Below, piece after piece: positions 37,580 to 47,183 of a DNA stretch of 64,000 nucleotides. The DNA is from Stenotrophomonas raiganjensis (SeqCode) (GTDB taxonomy: Bacteria; Pseudomonadota; Gammaproteobacteria; Xanthomonadales; Xanthomonadaceae). The translations under genes and the position numbers were made by a program. Numbering within the stretch: position 1 is the stretch's first letter; every line of letters begins with the position of its first letter. Location of the stretch: NCBI RefSeq assembly GCF_030658505.1, contig NZ_JAUTXR010000192.1, positions 62,001 to 126,000 of the forward strand. The letters run 5' to 3'. The notes beneath the pieces were generated by a model. The model had not been told where the DNA came from. It saw nothing but the letters and a program-made list of their open reading frames with translations, and searched no databases.

Positions 37580-38197
37580 GTGTCGATCTATGCATTGAAA
37601 GGACGTTTCCAGGACTTGTTGCGTCCGGCCGTACGCGGCCTGTACCGCATGGGGATCACCGCCAACACGGTGACCGTGGCCGCTGCTGTGGTCTCGCTGC
37701 TGGTGGCCGTGGCCGTCTGGTGCTGCGCGCCGGCCCAGCCTCTCCTTTACCTGCTGCTGCCGCTGTGGATGCTGCTGCGCATGGCGCTCAACGCCGTGGA
37801 CGGCATGCTGGCCCGCGAATTCGGCCAGCAGTCGCGGCTGGGCGCCTATCTGAACGAACTGTGCGATGTGATCGCCGACGCGGCGCTGTACCTGAGCCTG
37901 CTCAGCGTACCCGGCGTGCGCCTGGAGGCGCTGTGGTTGCTGGCCTGGACGGCGGCCCTGAGCGAGTATGCCGGCGTGCTGGGGCTGATGGTCGGTGCCA
38001 GCCGCCGCTATGACGGCCCGATGGGCAAGAGCGACCGCGCGTTCGTGATCGGTGCGCTGGGCCTGCTGCTGGCGTGTGAGTGGGTTGGCGCAATGACGGT
38101 CACTGGCGTGGCCGCGGCCATGGCGGTGCTGTGCATGCTGACCATGATCAATCGCGTCCGTCGCGGACTGCGGGAAGCGGCGGTTTCGCCGGACTAA
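37580..38197 (+). CDS. CDP-alcohol phosphatidyltransferase family protein (YnbA-like)
   Basis: A 205-residue integral membrane enzyme of the family that swaps CMP in CDP-diacylglycerol for an alcohol head group. It has about five or six hydrophobic helices. The family motif DxxDGxxAR...GxxxDxxxD appears as NAVDGMLAR then GAYLNELCD, so the first and third Asp are Asn. This may be a feature of the YnbA subgroup. The start is GTG ([10 protein letters not shown]). It heads the lipid operon; the next gene follows 34 bases later. The head-group substrate cannot be read from sequence. Confidence 0.85.
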   Translation: MSIYALKGRFQDLLRPAVRGLYRMGITANTVTVAAAVVSLLVAVAVWCCAPAQPLLYLLLPLWMLLRMALNAVDGMLAREFGQQSRLGAYLNELCDVIADAALYLSLLSVPGVRLEALWLLAWTAALSEYAGVLGLMVGASRRYDGPMGKSDRAFVIGALGLLLACEWVGAMTVTGVAAAMAVLCMLTMINRVRRGLREAAVSPD

Positions 38198-38231
38198 TCA
38201 AGCAGATACAAGAAGACAATCAGGAGATTGC

Positions 38232-39983
38232 ATGCGTCAGGCGCAGGAACGGGAATTCCACAGCTTCGACCAGGTACCGCTGTTCTACCGGTACTGGGCG
38301 GGCACCACTGCAACGCCGGCCACCAAGGCCATCGTGCTGCTGCACCGCGGCCACGAGCACTCCGGGCGGGTCACCCACCTGGTCGATGAGCTGGACCTGC
38401 CCGACACCGCCTTCTTTGCCTGGGACGCGCGAGGCAATGGCCGCTCCCCGGGCGCGCGTGGCGATGCACCGGGCTTCCCGGCGCTGGTGCGTGACCTCGA
38501 CAGCTTCATCGCCCATATCGGTGCCGAGCACGGTATCGGGGTGCAGGACATCGTGGTGATCGCACAGAGCGTGGGGGCAGTGGTCGCTGCGACCTGGGTG
38601 CACGACTACGCCCCACGCCTGCGCGCGCTGGTGATGGCTTCGCCGGCGTTCAAGGTGAAGCTGTACGTGCCGTTCGCGCGGCCTGGCCTGGCATTGATGC
38701 AGAAGCTGCGTGGCAATTTTTTCGTCAACAGCTACGTCAAGCCGCAATGGCTGACCCATGACCCGGCGCGGGTGGAAAGCTACCGCACCGACCCGCTGAT
38801 CACCCGGCCGATCTCGGTGCGCGTGTTGCTGGGCCTGTACGAGGCGGCCGACCGCATCGTCGCCGATGCGCAGGCGATCAGCGTGCCGGTGCAGCTGCTG
38901 GTGTCCGGCTCGGATTTCGTCGTGCACCGTGGCCCGCAGGATCGCTTCTACGAGCGCCTGTCCAGCCCGATCAAGGAGCGCGTGCACCTGCCGGGCTTCT
39001 TCCACGACACGCTGGGCGAGCGCGACCGCGCACCGGCACTGGCGCGTATCCGCAGTTTCATCCAGGCGCGTTTCGCCGAGCCGCTGCGCGAGTTGTCGCG
39101 CCGTGACGCGCACCGGCATGGGCCGACCTTCGAGGAATCGGAGATCCTGGCCTGGCCGCCGCAACGCAACAGCCTGGCCGACCTGCGCTGGCGCGTGGTA
39201 CGTGGCGGCCTGCGTTTCGGTGGCACGTTGTCCGAAGGCATCGCGCTGGGCGTGCAGACCGGTTTCGATTCCGGCAGTACGCTCGACTATATCTATCGCG
39301 ACGAAGCGCGTGGCAAGGGCCCGCTGGGCCGCATGGTCGACCGCAACTATCTGGACGCGATCGGTTGGCGCGGCATCCGCATTCGCGGCCGGCACCTGCA
39401 GGAACTGCTGCGCGATGCCGCCCAGCGCCTGCGTCGGCAAGGCACGCCGGTACGCGTGCTGGACGTGGCGGCGGGTCATGGCCGCTACGTGCTGGAAGCG
39501 CTGGGCCAGGGCGAGCAGCGTGCCGACCACATCGTGCTGCGCGACTTCAGTGATCTGAACGTGACCCAGGGCCAGGCCTTGATCGAGCGCCTCGGTGCGG
39601 CCGACATCGCACGCTTCGAGCAGGGCGATGCGTTCGATCCGTCGCAGCTGGCCAAGGTCGATCCGTCGCCCACGCTGGCGGTGGTCTCCGGCCTGTACGA
39701 ACTGTTCCCCGACAACGACGCCGTGCTGCGCTCGCTGCAGGGCATTGCCGCAACCGTGCCGGTGGGGGGCTATCTGGCCTACACCGGCCAGCCCTGGCAC
39801 CCGCAGCTGGAATTCATCGCCCGCGCACTGACCAGCCATCGCGGTGGCGCGGCGTGGGTGATGCGCCGCCGCACCCAGCAGGAGATGGATGAGCTGGTGC
39901 GCCTGGCCGGGTTCGAGAAGGTGGCGCAGCGTATCGACGACTTCGGCATCTTCACCGTGTCGCTGGCGCGCCGGACCGCGTGA
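38232..39983 (+). CDS. Fused alpha/beta hydrolase and SAM methyltransferase (YnbC-like)
   Basis: A 583-residue two-domain protein. Residues 1-300 form an alpha/beta hydrolase of the monoglyceride-lipase type: LLHRGHEHSGR (oxyanion region), the nucleophile in VIAQSVGAVV (AxSxG rather than GxSxG), LVSGSDFVVH (acid) and LPGFFHDTLGE (His). Residues from about 330 form a class I methyltransferase with motif I VLDVAAGHGRYVLEAL and GGYLAYTGQPWHPQ. The combination suggests lipid deacylation and methylation in one protein. AGGAG lies before the ATG. The stop overlaps the next ATG by one base. Confidence 0.88.
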   Translation: MRQAQEREFHSFDQVPLFYRYWAGTTATPATKAIVLLHRGHEHSGRVTHLVDELDLPDTAFFAWDARGNGRSPGARGDAPGFPALVRDLDSFIAHIGAEHGIGVQDIVVIAQSVGAVVAATWVHDYAPRLRALVMASPAFKVKLYVPFARPGLALMQKLRGNFFVNSYVKPQWLTHDPARVESYRTDPLITRPISVRVLLGLYEAADRIVADAQAISVPVQLLVSGSDFVVHRGPQDRFYERLSSPIKERVHLPGFFHDTLGERDRAPALARIRSFIQARFAEPLRELSRRDAHRHGPTFEESEILAWPPQRNSLADLRWRVVRGGLRFGGTLSEGIALGVQTGFDSGSTLDYIYRDEARGKGPLGRMVDRNYLDAIGWRGIRIRGRHLQELLRDAAQRLRRQGTPVRVLDVAAGHGRYVLEALGQGEQRADHIVLRDFSDLNVTQGQALIERLGAADIARFEQGDAFDPSQLAKVDPSPTLAVVSGLYELFPDNDAVLRSLQGIAATVPVGGYLAYTGQPWHPQLEFIARALTSHRGGAAWVMRRRTQQEMDELVRLAGFEKVAQRIDDFGIFTVSLARRTA

Positions 39984-41311
39984 TGGCGACGCTCGCCGCA
40001 ACCCCGCTGGCCGCAGAGGGGCGCCCCTGGCGGCGCGCCCTGCTGTGGCTGGCCCTGCTGGGCCCGTTCTTCTTCGCCAGCTATGGCTTCGCCAACTGGA
40101 TGGCCGGCCGCCATGCCGAACTGCCGGTGATGGCGTTCGGATGGGAAACGCAGATTCCGTTCGTGCCGTGGACGATCGTGCCGTACTGGTCGATCGACCT
40201 GTTCTACGCCATCTCGTTCTTCCTGTGCCGTCAGCGCCTCGAACTGGACCGGCACGCGCTGCGGCTGTTCAGTGCACAGCTGATCGCAGTGAGCTGCTTC
40301 CTGCTGTGGCCGCTGCGCTTCAGCTTCGAGCGGCCGGAGATCGGTGGTGTGTTCGGCTGGCTGTTCGATGTGCTGCTGGGCTTCGACAAGCCGTTCAACC
40401 AGGCGCCATCGCTGCACATCGTGCTGCTGATCGTGCTGTGGGTGAAATTCGCGCAGTACCTGCACGGCGTGTGGCGCTGGGTGCTGCATGTGTGGGCGCT
40501 GCTGATCGGCGTCTCGGTGCTGACCACATTCCAGCATCATTTCATTGACATCCCGACCGGCCTGCTGGCCGGCTGGCTGTGCGTCTGGCTGTGGCCGGAG
40601 CAGGGCACGCCGCCGCTGCGTGCATGGTGCACCGCGCGTGATGCCAAGCGTTGGCGATTGGCAGCGCTGTACCTGCTGGGGGCGGCGCTGCTGCTGGTGC
40701 CAGTGATCCTGCTGCGCGGCGTGGCGTTGTGGCTGCTGTGGCCGGTGGTGTCGTTGCTGCTGGTGGCGCTGGCGTATGCCGGGTTGGGTACGGCGGTGTT
40801 CCAGAAGCGCGCCGATGGTCGCCTGACAATGGCCGCGCGCTGGCTGCTGGCACCGTACCTGGGCGCGGCCTGGATCAACTCGCGGCTGTGGACGCGGCGT
40901 GCGCCGCAGCCGGTGCCGGTGCTGGACGGCGTGTGGCTGGGCCGCATTCCCTGCACGGCATTGCCGGCACCTTTGGTGGGCGTGGTCGATGCCTGCGCCG
41001 AGCTGTCCTGCTGCGCGCCGGGTACGACGTACGCCGGTGTGCCGATGCTGGACCTGGTGGTACCCGCGCCGGAGCAGCTGTGCGAGGCCGCCGAGGCCAT
41101 CGAGCAGCTACGCGTGCAAGGGCCGTTGCTGGTGTGCTGCGCGCTGGGCTATTCGCGCAGCGCCGCCAGCGTGGCGACCTGGCTGCTGCGCAGCGGTCGT
41201 GCGGCCGATGCTGGTGCGGCAGTGGCGATCGTGCGCGCTGCGCGTCCCGGCATCGTGCTGGGTATTGCCCATCTGCGCGCCATCACGGCTGCTGCAGGAG
41301 CGCGCGCATGA
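39983..41311 (+). CDS. Fused PAP2 and dual-specificity phosphatase (YnbD-like)
   Basis: A 442-residue membrane protein. The N-terminal 230 residues are a polytopic PAP2-type lipid phosphatase domain with QAPSLH and the HHFIDIPTG His/Asp motif; the middle adds hydrophobic helices (about 225-275). The C-terminal 130 residues form a cytoplasmic dual-specificity/tyrosine phosphatase domain with the P-loop CCALGYSRSA (CX5R), where the residue before the nucleophile is Cys instead of His. It may remove phosphate from a lipid phosphate. It overlaps the preceding gene by one base and the following gene by four. Confidence 0.87.
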   Translation: MATLAATPLAAEGRPWRRALLWLALLGPFFFASYGFANWMAGRHAELPVMAFGWETQIPFVPWTIVPYWSIDLFYAISFFLCRQRLELDRHALRLFSAQLIAVSCFLLWPLRFSFERPEIGGVFGWLFDVLLGFDKPFNQAPSLHIVLLIVLWVKFAQYLHGVWRWVLHVWALLIGVSVLTTFQHHFIDIPTGLLAGWLCVWLWPEQGTPPLRAWCTARDAKRWRLAALYLLGAALLLVPVILLRGVALWLLWPVVSLLLVALAYAGLGTAVFQKRADGRLTMAARWLLAPYLGAAWINSRLWTRRAPQPVPVLDGVWLGRIPCTALPAPLVGVVDACAELSCCAPGTTYAGVPMLDLVVPAPEQLCEAAEAIEQLRVQGPLLVCCALGYSRSAASVATWLLRSGRAADAGAAVAIVRAARPGIVLGIAHLRAITAAAGARA

Positions 41312-41745
41312 GCAAGGCTCCCGATCTGGCAACCATGCAACTGCTGCTGCGGCAGGGCCGTTGGCCGGCCGGCCTGTCGCTGGGCCTGCTGCTGGTGGCG
41401 CTGCTGCTGCTCGGCACCGAGCCGGGCTTGGCGATGATCGCCGCCGGGGTGTTGCTGGTCAGCGCAGGGGTGGGGCTCGTACAGGCCTACCACGCATGGC
41501 GGGTCGGGCTGGACGCGAGCCTGCTGCAGCTGCTGCGCGATGAAGGCCTGGTGGGCGATGCTGCCGCGCGCCGTACCGACCAGCTGCTGCAGGACAGTGG
41601 CCTGCGCCGCATACCGGCCGATGCGCCGCTGCGTGGCTGGGATGCGCGCTGGGCCGGCATGCGCCGCCTGCTGCTGCGCCAGTATCTTTTGACGGCGCTG
41701 CAGGCCGCACTGCTGGTGCTGGCCGTGCTGTGGCCGCAGACGTGA
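41308..41745 (+). CDS. Small membrane protein of the lipid operon
   Basis: A 145-residue protein with two N-terminal membrane helices (GLSLGLLLVALLLLG and LAMIAAGVLLVSAGVGL) and a C-terminal helix (LTALQAALLVLAVLW). The soluble loop between (DEGLVGDAAARRTDQLLQDS) is polar. No family is recognised. The ATGA overlap with the phosphatase gene and the 13-base gap to the acyltransferase show that it belongs to the operon. It may be an accessory subunit. It has no counterpart in the four-gene ynb locus of E. coli as I know it. Confidence 0.78.
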   Translation: MSKAPDLATMQLLLRQGRWPAGLSLGLLLVALLLLGTEPGLAMIAAGVLLVSAGVGLVQAYHAWRVGLDASLLQLLRDEGLVGDAAARRTDQLLQDSGLRRIPADAPLRGWDARWAGMRRLLLRQYLLTALQAALLVLAVLWPQT

Positions 41746-41758
41746 ACCGGAGGGACCG

Positions 41759-42388
41759 ATGTTCGCCGAACTGATTGCGCGCGCCTGCAGTGGCGCCATC
41801 CATGTAGTGACCGGCGCACGTGCGCTGTGGATCGGCTGTGCACCGTCCGGCGAGCGCCGCGTGTACTACGGCAACCATGCCAGTCACGGTGACTTCGTGC
41901 TGATCTGGTCGTCGATGCCGCCGGCGCTGCGGCGACAGGTACGCCCGGTGGCCGCCGCCGAATACTGGCAGCGCGACGGCCTGCGCCGCTACCTGATCGA
42001 TGCGGTGTTCAACGGTGTACTGGTAGAGCGTGAGGCCGGGCATCGCCAGCAGGACCCGTTGCAGGTGCTGCGCGATGCGGTCGACGAAGAGTGCTCGCTG
42101 ATCCTGTTCCCGGAAGGCACGCGCAATGTGGGCGATGAGCCGCTGCTGCCGTTCAAGAGCGGCATCTACCACCTGGCGCGGCAACGGCCGGAGCTGGAGT
42201 TCGTGCCGGTGTGGATCGACAACCTGAAGCGGGTGATGCCGAAGGGCCGGTTCCTGCCGCTGCCGCTGCTGTGCACGGCCACCTTCGGTACGCCGCTGCG
42301 GCTGCAGGCCGACGAGGACAAGGCTGCATTCCTGGCCCGCAGCCGGCAGGCGCTGCTGGACCTGGCGCCGAATGGAGGGCGCGCATGA
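41759..42388 (+). CDS. Lysophospholipid acyltransferase (PlsC-like)
   Basis: A 209-residue acyltransferase. The catalytic HX4D motif is NHASHGDFVL near residue 38, and the substrate-binding FPEGTRN lies near residue 119. A third block, VPVWIDNLKRVMPKG, follows. GGAGG lies before the ATG. It could re-acylate a lysolipid made by the hydrolase domain encoded upstream, or make phosphatidic acid for the CDP-diglyceride synthase encoded next. It is shorter than typical PlsC and lacks an N-terminal membrane helix beyond a weak one. Confidence 0.9.
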   Translation: MFAELIARACSGAIHVVTGARALWIGCAPSGERRVYYGNHASHGDFVLIWSSMPPALRRQVRPVAAAEYWQRDGLRRYLIDAVFNGVLVEREAGHRQQDPLQVLRDAVDEECSLILFPEGTRNVGDEPLLPFKSGIYHLARQRPELEFVPVWIDNLKRVMPKGRFLPLPLLCTATFGTPLRLQADEDKAAFLARSRQALLDLAPNGGRA

Positions 42389-43380
42389 GCTATCTGATGG
42401 ACGTGTCCGGTGATCTGGCCGCGCGCAGCGTGGGCCAGCAGACCGGTCTGCTGTTTGCCGGCGTCGGCGCGGTGCTGGTGCTGGCCACGCTGGTGGCCGA
42501 GACCCTGCGCTGGCGGCAGCGTGGGCAGCCCAGTGCAGTGATCGCCAACCTGGTGTCGCGCATCCGCGCCTGGTGGGTGATGGCGATCGTGGTCGGGCTG
42601 GCGCTGTTCTTCGGTCGCGCCGGGGTGATCGTACTGTTTGCGATCATCTCGCTGTTCGCGCTGCGCGAGTTCATCACTCTGGCACCGACCCGCTCGGGCG
42701 ACTACTACGCGCTGCTGGCCGCGTTCTACATCGTGCTGCCGTGGCAGTACTACCTGGTGTGGATCGACTGGTACGGCATGTACACGCTGCTGATTCCGGT
42801 CTATGCGTTCCTGTTCCTGCCGATCCTGTCGACCATCGGCGGCGATACCACGCACTACCTGGAGCGCACGGCGAAGGTGCAGTGGGGGTTGATGATCTGC
42901 GTGTTCTGCATCTCGCACGTGCCGCTGCTGCTGAACCTGCACGTGCCCGGGCATGACCCGTCGCGCAACGTGCTGCTGTTCGCGTTCCTGGTGATCGTGG
43001 TGCAGTCCTCGGACGTGCTGCAGTACATCTGGGGCAAGCTGCTGGGCAAGCACCTGATTGCGCCGAAGCTGTCGCCGTCGAAGACGGTGGAGGGTTTCGT
43101 CGGCGGCGTGCTGAGTGCCAGTGCGCTGGGTGCGGCGCTGTGGTGGATCACCCCGTTCACGCCGCTGCAGGCGTTCGGCCTGTCGCTGCTGATCAACCTG
43201 ATGGGGTTCTGGGGCGGCCTGGTGATGTCGGCGATCAAGCGCGACCGGGGCATCAAGGACTGGGGCCACATGATCGAAGGGCATGGCGGCATGCTCGATC
43301 GGCTGGATTCGGTGTGCTTCGCTGCACCGGTGTTCTTCCACGTGGTGCGGTATTACTGGAAGGCGGGCGGCGGCGGCTGA
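42385..43380 (+). CDS. Phosphatidate cytidylyltransferase (CdsA/YnbB-like)
   Basis: Makes CDP-diacylglycerol from phosphatidic acid and CTP. The 331-residue polytopic protein has about eight membrane helices. The CdsA signatures are present: KLSPSKTVEGFVGG, and KRDRGIKDWGHMIEGHGGML then DRLDS near the C-terminus. In this operon context it is probably a second, specialised synthase feeding the CDP-alcohol transferase at 37580, like YnbB of E. coli. Its ATG overlaps the acyltransferase stop by four bases. GTAG palindromes follow and end the operon. Confidence 0.93.
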   Translation: MSYLMDVSGDLAARSVGQQTGLLFAGVGAVLVLATLVAETLRWRQRGQPSAVIANLVSRIRAWWVMAIVVGLALFFGRAGVIVLFAIISLFALREFITLAPTRSGDYYALLAAFYIVLPWQYYLVWIDWYGMYTLLIPVYAFLFLPILSTIGGDTTHYLERTAKVQWGLMICVFCISHVPLLLNLHVPGHDPSRNVLLFAFLVIVVQSSDVLQYIWGKLLGKHLIAPKLSPSKTVEGFVGGVLSASALGAALWWITPFTPLQAFGLSLLINLMGFWGGLVMSAIKRDRGIKDWGHMIEGHGGMLDRLDSVCFAAPVFFHVVRYYWKAGGGG

Positions 43381-43393
43381 TCCTGCCGGGCTT

Positions 43394-43497
43394 CCATCCA
43401 CGCATGGCGTGGATCTACCGGTAGTGCCGGCCGCTGGCCGGCAACTGCAACATCCTGCCATCGTTCATGAGGTTGCCGGCCAGTGGCCGGCGCTACC
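43394..43497. repeat. Cluster of three GTAG palindromes
   Basis: Three units lie in 104 bases: CCATCCACGCATGGCGTGGA, then TCTACC (43394-43419); GGTAGTGCCGGCCGCTGGCC, then GGC (43420-43442); and GCCGGCCAGTGGCCGGCGCT, then ACC (43475-43497). The second and third face each other. They lie between the convergent lipid operon and fis. Confidence 0.8.
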
Positions 43498-43505
43498 ACG
43501 CTCGC

Positions 43506-43889
<384 letters not shown>

Positions 43890-43895
43890 TCACGG

Positions 43896-44669
43896 TCAGA
43901 GGAAGTCGAAGGTGAATGCGACGGTGGACGCGGCGGGCTCCTGTACGCGGAAGGCGACGCGCGCGCTCTGTCCCGGTTCCAGCAGGGCTGCACCGGGGTT
44001 CTCGCCCAGGTACTGCGCGGGCGTGAACACACCGCTGCCGATCACCCGGCCATCGGCATCGGACAGTGACAGGCGCAGGTCCGGCCAGGCCTGTGCCCAG
44101 CGTGCGTCGTTGCGGATGCTGGCCTGCACCTGCAACACGCCGGCCTGTCCGGGCAGCGGCCGGATCTCGCGGCTGGTCATGGTGAAGGCGGTGGGTTCAT
44201 GCCAGGCCGGCAGGCTGCAGCGCAGGACGCCGCACAGTGCCCCCAGCCAGGCGCGGTTGCCGGCGTCGGTGGCCAGCCGCGCACGGTCTGCCAGCACACT
44301 CTGCAGCACCAGCAGCAGCGCCAGCCCTGCAACCAGCAGCCAGTGCCAGTGCCAGCGCGGTGCCGGCAGGCTGCGGGCACGCGCACTGCCAAGGAAACTG
44401 GGCGCGTCAGCCGTAGCCGTCGTTGCCGGCACTGCGACCGGTGCCGGCGCAATGGCCACAGTGCCATCAACGATGAAAGGCGCATCGTCGTGCCGCATCT
44501 CTGCCGCCACATCTGCCGCTTCAGCGGGACCGGCTGGCATCTGCGTGGCAGGCGGCGCGTGTTCGGCCGGGTCCTGCGTGCGCGCATCGGTCGCAGGCGC
44601 GGCCTCACCCTCCGGCGTGGGGCGCAGGAAGGTGGCCAGGGGACGGCGTGGTGGGTTCGGCTCGGACAT
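43896..44669 (-). CDS. DUF3426-domain membrane protein
   Basis: A 257-residue protein. The N-terminal 115 residues are Pro/Ala-rich and acidic, then comes one membrane helix (WHWLLVAGLALLLVLQSVLA), and a C-terminal DUF3426 domain follows with LCGVLRCSLPAW, EIRPLPGQAGVLQVQASI and ESPGAALLEPGQSA-like LGENPGAALLEPGQSARVAF. Many relatives start with a CxxC zinc ribbon, which is absent here. ATG 44669 is chosen; a TTG at 44705 would extend it by 12 residues. It directly follows prmA and is probably co-transcribed with it. Confidence 0.82.
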   Translation of the reverse strand: MSEPNPPRRPLATFLRPTPEGEAAPATDARTQDPAEHAPPATQMPAGPAEAADVAAEMRHDDAPFIVDGTVAIAPAPVAVPATTATADAPSFLGSARARSLPAPRWHWHWLLVAGLALLLVLQSVLADRARLATDAGNRAWLGALCGVLRCSLPAWHEPTAFTMTSREIRPLPGQAGVLQVQASIRNDARWAQAWPDLRLSLSDADGRVIGSGVFTPAQYLGENPGAALLEPGQSARVAFRVQEPAASTVAFTFDFL

Positions 44670-44711
44670 GCTCAGGGTGCGGGCTCGGATCCAGCGGTCA
44701 TTCAACCACGA

Positions 44712-45632
44712 TCAGGCGCGGCGCACGCCGGTGATGCGCATCCAGTCGCCATCCTGGGTGGCCTGAAGATCGTCGAACCATGCCGCATAGCGCTGCAGCA
44801 GCTCGCCTTCCTGGCCATGCAGGATGCCCGACAGAGCGATGCGGCCACCGGCGGCGACGCGCGCGGCCAGCAGCTCGGCCAACGCGTCCAGTGCCGAGGC
44901 AAGGATGTTGGCGACCACGATCGGGTAGGTGGTGACCGGTTCGTCCTGCGGCAGGTACACGTGCATGCGTGCCTGCTCGCCGTTGCGCTCGGCGTTGTCG
45001 GCGGTGGCGACCAGCGCCTGCGGATCGTTGTCCACGCCGATGGCTTCGGCGGCACCCAGCTTCAACGCGGCCAGTGCGAGGATGCCGGAGCCGCAGCCGA
45101 AGTCGAGCACGCGCTGGCCCTGCAGCAGGCCATCCACCGCCAGCTGGTCCAGCCAGCGCAGGCACAGCGCGGTGGTCGGGTGGGTGCCCGAGCCGAACGC
45201 CAGGCCCGGGTCCAGCCGCACCACGGCGGCGTCGGCGGCCTGCGCGGCCTCCGGCAGTTCGTGGTTCCACGGCACGATCCAGGTGCGGCTGCCGAAATCC
45301 ATCGGCTGGAACTGGTCCAGCCAGGCACGTTCCCAGTCTTCGTCCTCGACCGCACGGAAGCTGCCGCTGCTCCAGTCCAGCTCCGGATCGAAGGCTTCCA
45401 GCGCAGCCAGCAGCAGCAACGCATTGGCGTCGGCGGGGAACAGTGCACTCAGCACCAGCGTGTTCCACAGCGGGGTCTCGCCCACGCCCGGCTCGAGGAT
45501 GGCCTGTTCGTTGCTGGTATCGGCTTCTGCATCGAGCAGGGTGACAGCCAGTGCGCCGACGTCCTCCAGCGCATTTTCATAGCGGGGCTGGGTGGCTTCG
45601 GTGCAACGCAGGGTCAGTTCCAGGAACGGCAT
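44712..45632 (-). CDS. prmA: Ribosomal protein L11 methyltransferase
   Basis: Trimethylates ribosomal protein L11. The 306 residues include the N-terminal substrate-binding domain ([10 protein letters not shown], then the linker [16 protein letters not shown]) and a class I methyltransferase domain with [37 protein letters not shown] (motif I) and [14 protein letters not shown] (NILA motif). ATG 45632 gives the standard N-terminus. The downstream DUF3426 gene is probably in the same operon. Confidence 0.96.
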   Translation of the reverse strand: MPFLELTLRCTEATQPRYENALEDVGALAVTLLDAEADTSNEQAILEPGVGETPLWNTLVLSALFPADANALLLLAALEAFDPELDWSSGSFRAVEDEDWERAWLDQFQPMDFGSRTWIVPWNHELPEAAQAADAAVVRLDPGLAFGSGTHPTTALCLRWLDQLAVDGLLQGQRVLDFGCGSGILALAALKLGAAEAIGVDNDPQALVATADNAERNGEQARMHVYLPQDEPVTTYPIVVANILASALDALAELLAARVAAGGRIALSGILHGQEGELLQRYAAWFDDLQATQDGDWMRITGVRRA

Positions 45633-45796
45633 GGCGGTGGGGGCAATCGCGGGAAAGAGGGCCATGCTAGACCATCGGGGCGTCTCCGTATCGCCTGAGA
45701 TGCCGCCCGGGGATGAACGGAGCCAGTTCAGACAGGTCTGCCGGGCCTTGCTAAACTCGGTGCTTTCCTGTGCGCCGTGAACGCTCACTGCCGCCG

Positions 45797-46765
45797 ATGG
45801 CCTTCGCTCCGACCCTGAAAACCTGGTTGCTTGTGCTGCCGGCGGTGGCCGTGCTGGGCGTGGCCGGGTATCGGGCCAGTGGCCATGCCGGGGCGGCGCA
45901 GGCGACGGCGGGCGAGCTGCCGGCGTCGTCGATGGTCGCGGCGGATGCGGCAATGCCGATGCCAGTGGTGCCGGAAGCGCTGGCGCGTCGCCTGGCGGCG
46001 TTCGAGCACGGCAACGCGCTGCCCTCGGGCCTGCCGCTGGACCTGCGCGCCGACATCGAGGATGCCACTGATCTGTATGCCTATGCGCAGCGCCTGCGGG
46101 TGCAGGCCGACGACGGCAATCACGAGGCGCGCTGGATGCTCAGCCGGGTCTACGACTACTGCGCGCAGTACGCCATCGATCCCGGTGGCTACCGTTTGGA
46201 CAACAACGTGCTGGCCGGGCTGGGCCTGACCGCTGCACCGGCGATGGTGCAGGCGCGCGAGCGCGTCGCGCAGCGCTGCGGTGGGTTCGTGCCGGGCGAC
46301 AAGCTGGGTTCCGCGCTGGTGCTGGCCGAACGCCGCAAGGCGGCCGCGCAGGGCAACCTGGCCGCGGAAGCGTCCCTGTTCGCCGAAGGCGAGCCGCTGC
46401 ACGACAGCCCTGAGTATCGCCGTGACCTGGTTGAACGGGTGCGCACGTCGCGCGACCCGGAAGCCTTCATGGCGATCGCGCCGGGCATGGGCGTGCGTGC
46501 GGCAGGCGACAGCGCGCTCAACGGCCAGGTGGCCGGCGAGCAGCTCAGCGAACTGGCATGGCGGCTTGCGGCCTGCGAACTCGGTCTACCGTGTGGGGCC
46601 GACAGCGTGCTGGTCAACAGTTTTTGTGCGAATGGAGGGATCTGTTCGCAGGATGGGACACAGGATTTCCGGGATTTCGTGTATGACGCTGCGGTTTCGC
46701 GGCAAGGTGCGGGGAAAATGAAGCAGTGGATCAAGCGATTGGTTGGAAAGAGGGACGGGCAATGA
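45797..46765 (+). CDS. Exported or membrane-anchored hypothetical protein
   Basis: A 322-residue protein with an N-terminal hydrophobic helix ([20 protein letters not shown]) that acts as signal or anchor. The rest is predicted extracytoplasmic, with an [19 protein letters not shown] stretch that recalls Sel1-type helical repeats, and several cysteines ([24 protein letters not shown]) near the C-terminus, likely paired. No enzyme motif is seen. The stop overlaps the ATG of the next gene by four bases, so the two proteins probably work together. Confidence 0.78.
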   Translation: MAFAPTLKTWLLVLPAVAVLGVAGYRASGHAGAAQATAGELPASSMVAADAAMPMPVVPEALARRLAAFEHGNALPSGLPLDLRADIEDATDLYAYAQRLRVQADDGNHEARWMLSRVYDYCAQYAIDPGGYRLDNNVLAGLGLTAAPAMVQARERVAQRCGGFVPGDKLGSALVLAERRKAAAQGNLAAEASLFAEGEPLHDSPEYRRDLVERVRTSRDPEAFMAIAPGMGVRAAGDSALNGQVAGEQLSELAWRLAACELGLPCGADSVLVNSFCANGGICSQDGTQDFRDFVYDAAVSRQGAGKMKQWIKRLVGKRDGQ

Positions 46766-47136
46766 ACTACCGTCGATTCCTGCATGGGGCCAAGTTCTGG
46801 TTCTGGGTGGCGCTGTTCGTGGCCTATTCGGCGGGTGCGGTCGGTCTGTTGATGATCGATACCTATGAAGATCGTTACCGTCACCTGTCAAAAGTGGAAC
46901 TGACCACGGTGAAGGCGCAGGAAGAGGTGCGTCGTGCGGGTGCCAGCCAGGTCGCAGCGGTCTACCGCGCGCAGAGTGGCATGCCGTTCGCTTCGCTGCC
47001 GGCCGGCAGCACCTTCCAGGTGGTGTGGCCCGATGGCTCGACCGAGACCATGGTGATCGTCGATCCGACGTCGCCCAATGGTGTGCGGCCGCTGGCCAAT
47101 TCGCAGATTCCGGCGACGGCGGCCGACGCACGCTGA
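46762..47136 (+). CDS. Small membrane-anchored hypothetical protein
   Basis: A 124-residue protein with one membrane helix near the N-terminus (FWFWVALFVAYSAGAVGLLM) and a polar periplasmic C-terminal part of about 85 residues containing ASLPAGSTFQVVWPDGSTE, which looks like a small beta domain. AGGGAC precedes the ATG, which overlaps the upstream stop. No family is recognised. Confidence 0.76.
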   Translation: MNYRRFLHGAKFWFWVALFVAYSAGAVGLLMIDTYEDRYRHLSKVELTTVKAQEEVRRAGASQVAAVYRAQSGMPFASLPAGSTFQVVWPDGSTETMVIVDPTSPNGVRPLANSQIPATAADAR

Positions 47137-47145
47137 GACGATTCC

Positions 47146-47170
47146 TGTAGAGCCCGAGCGTGGGCTCGGC
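47146..47170. repeat. GTAG palindrome (GAGC variant)
   Basis: TGTAGAGCCCGAGCGTGGGC followed by TCGGC. It is the same variant as the pair at 62362-62436. Confidence 0.65.
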
Positions 47171-47183
47171 GCCACAGCAACAG

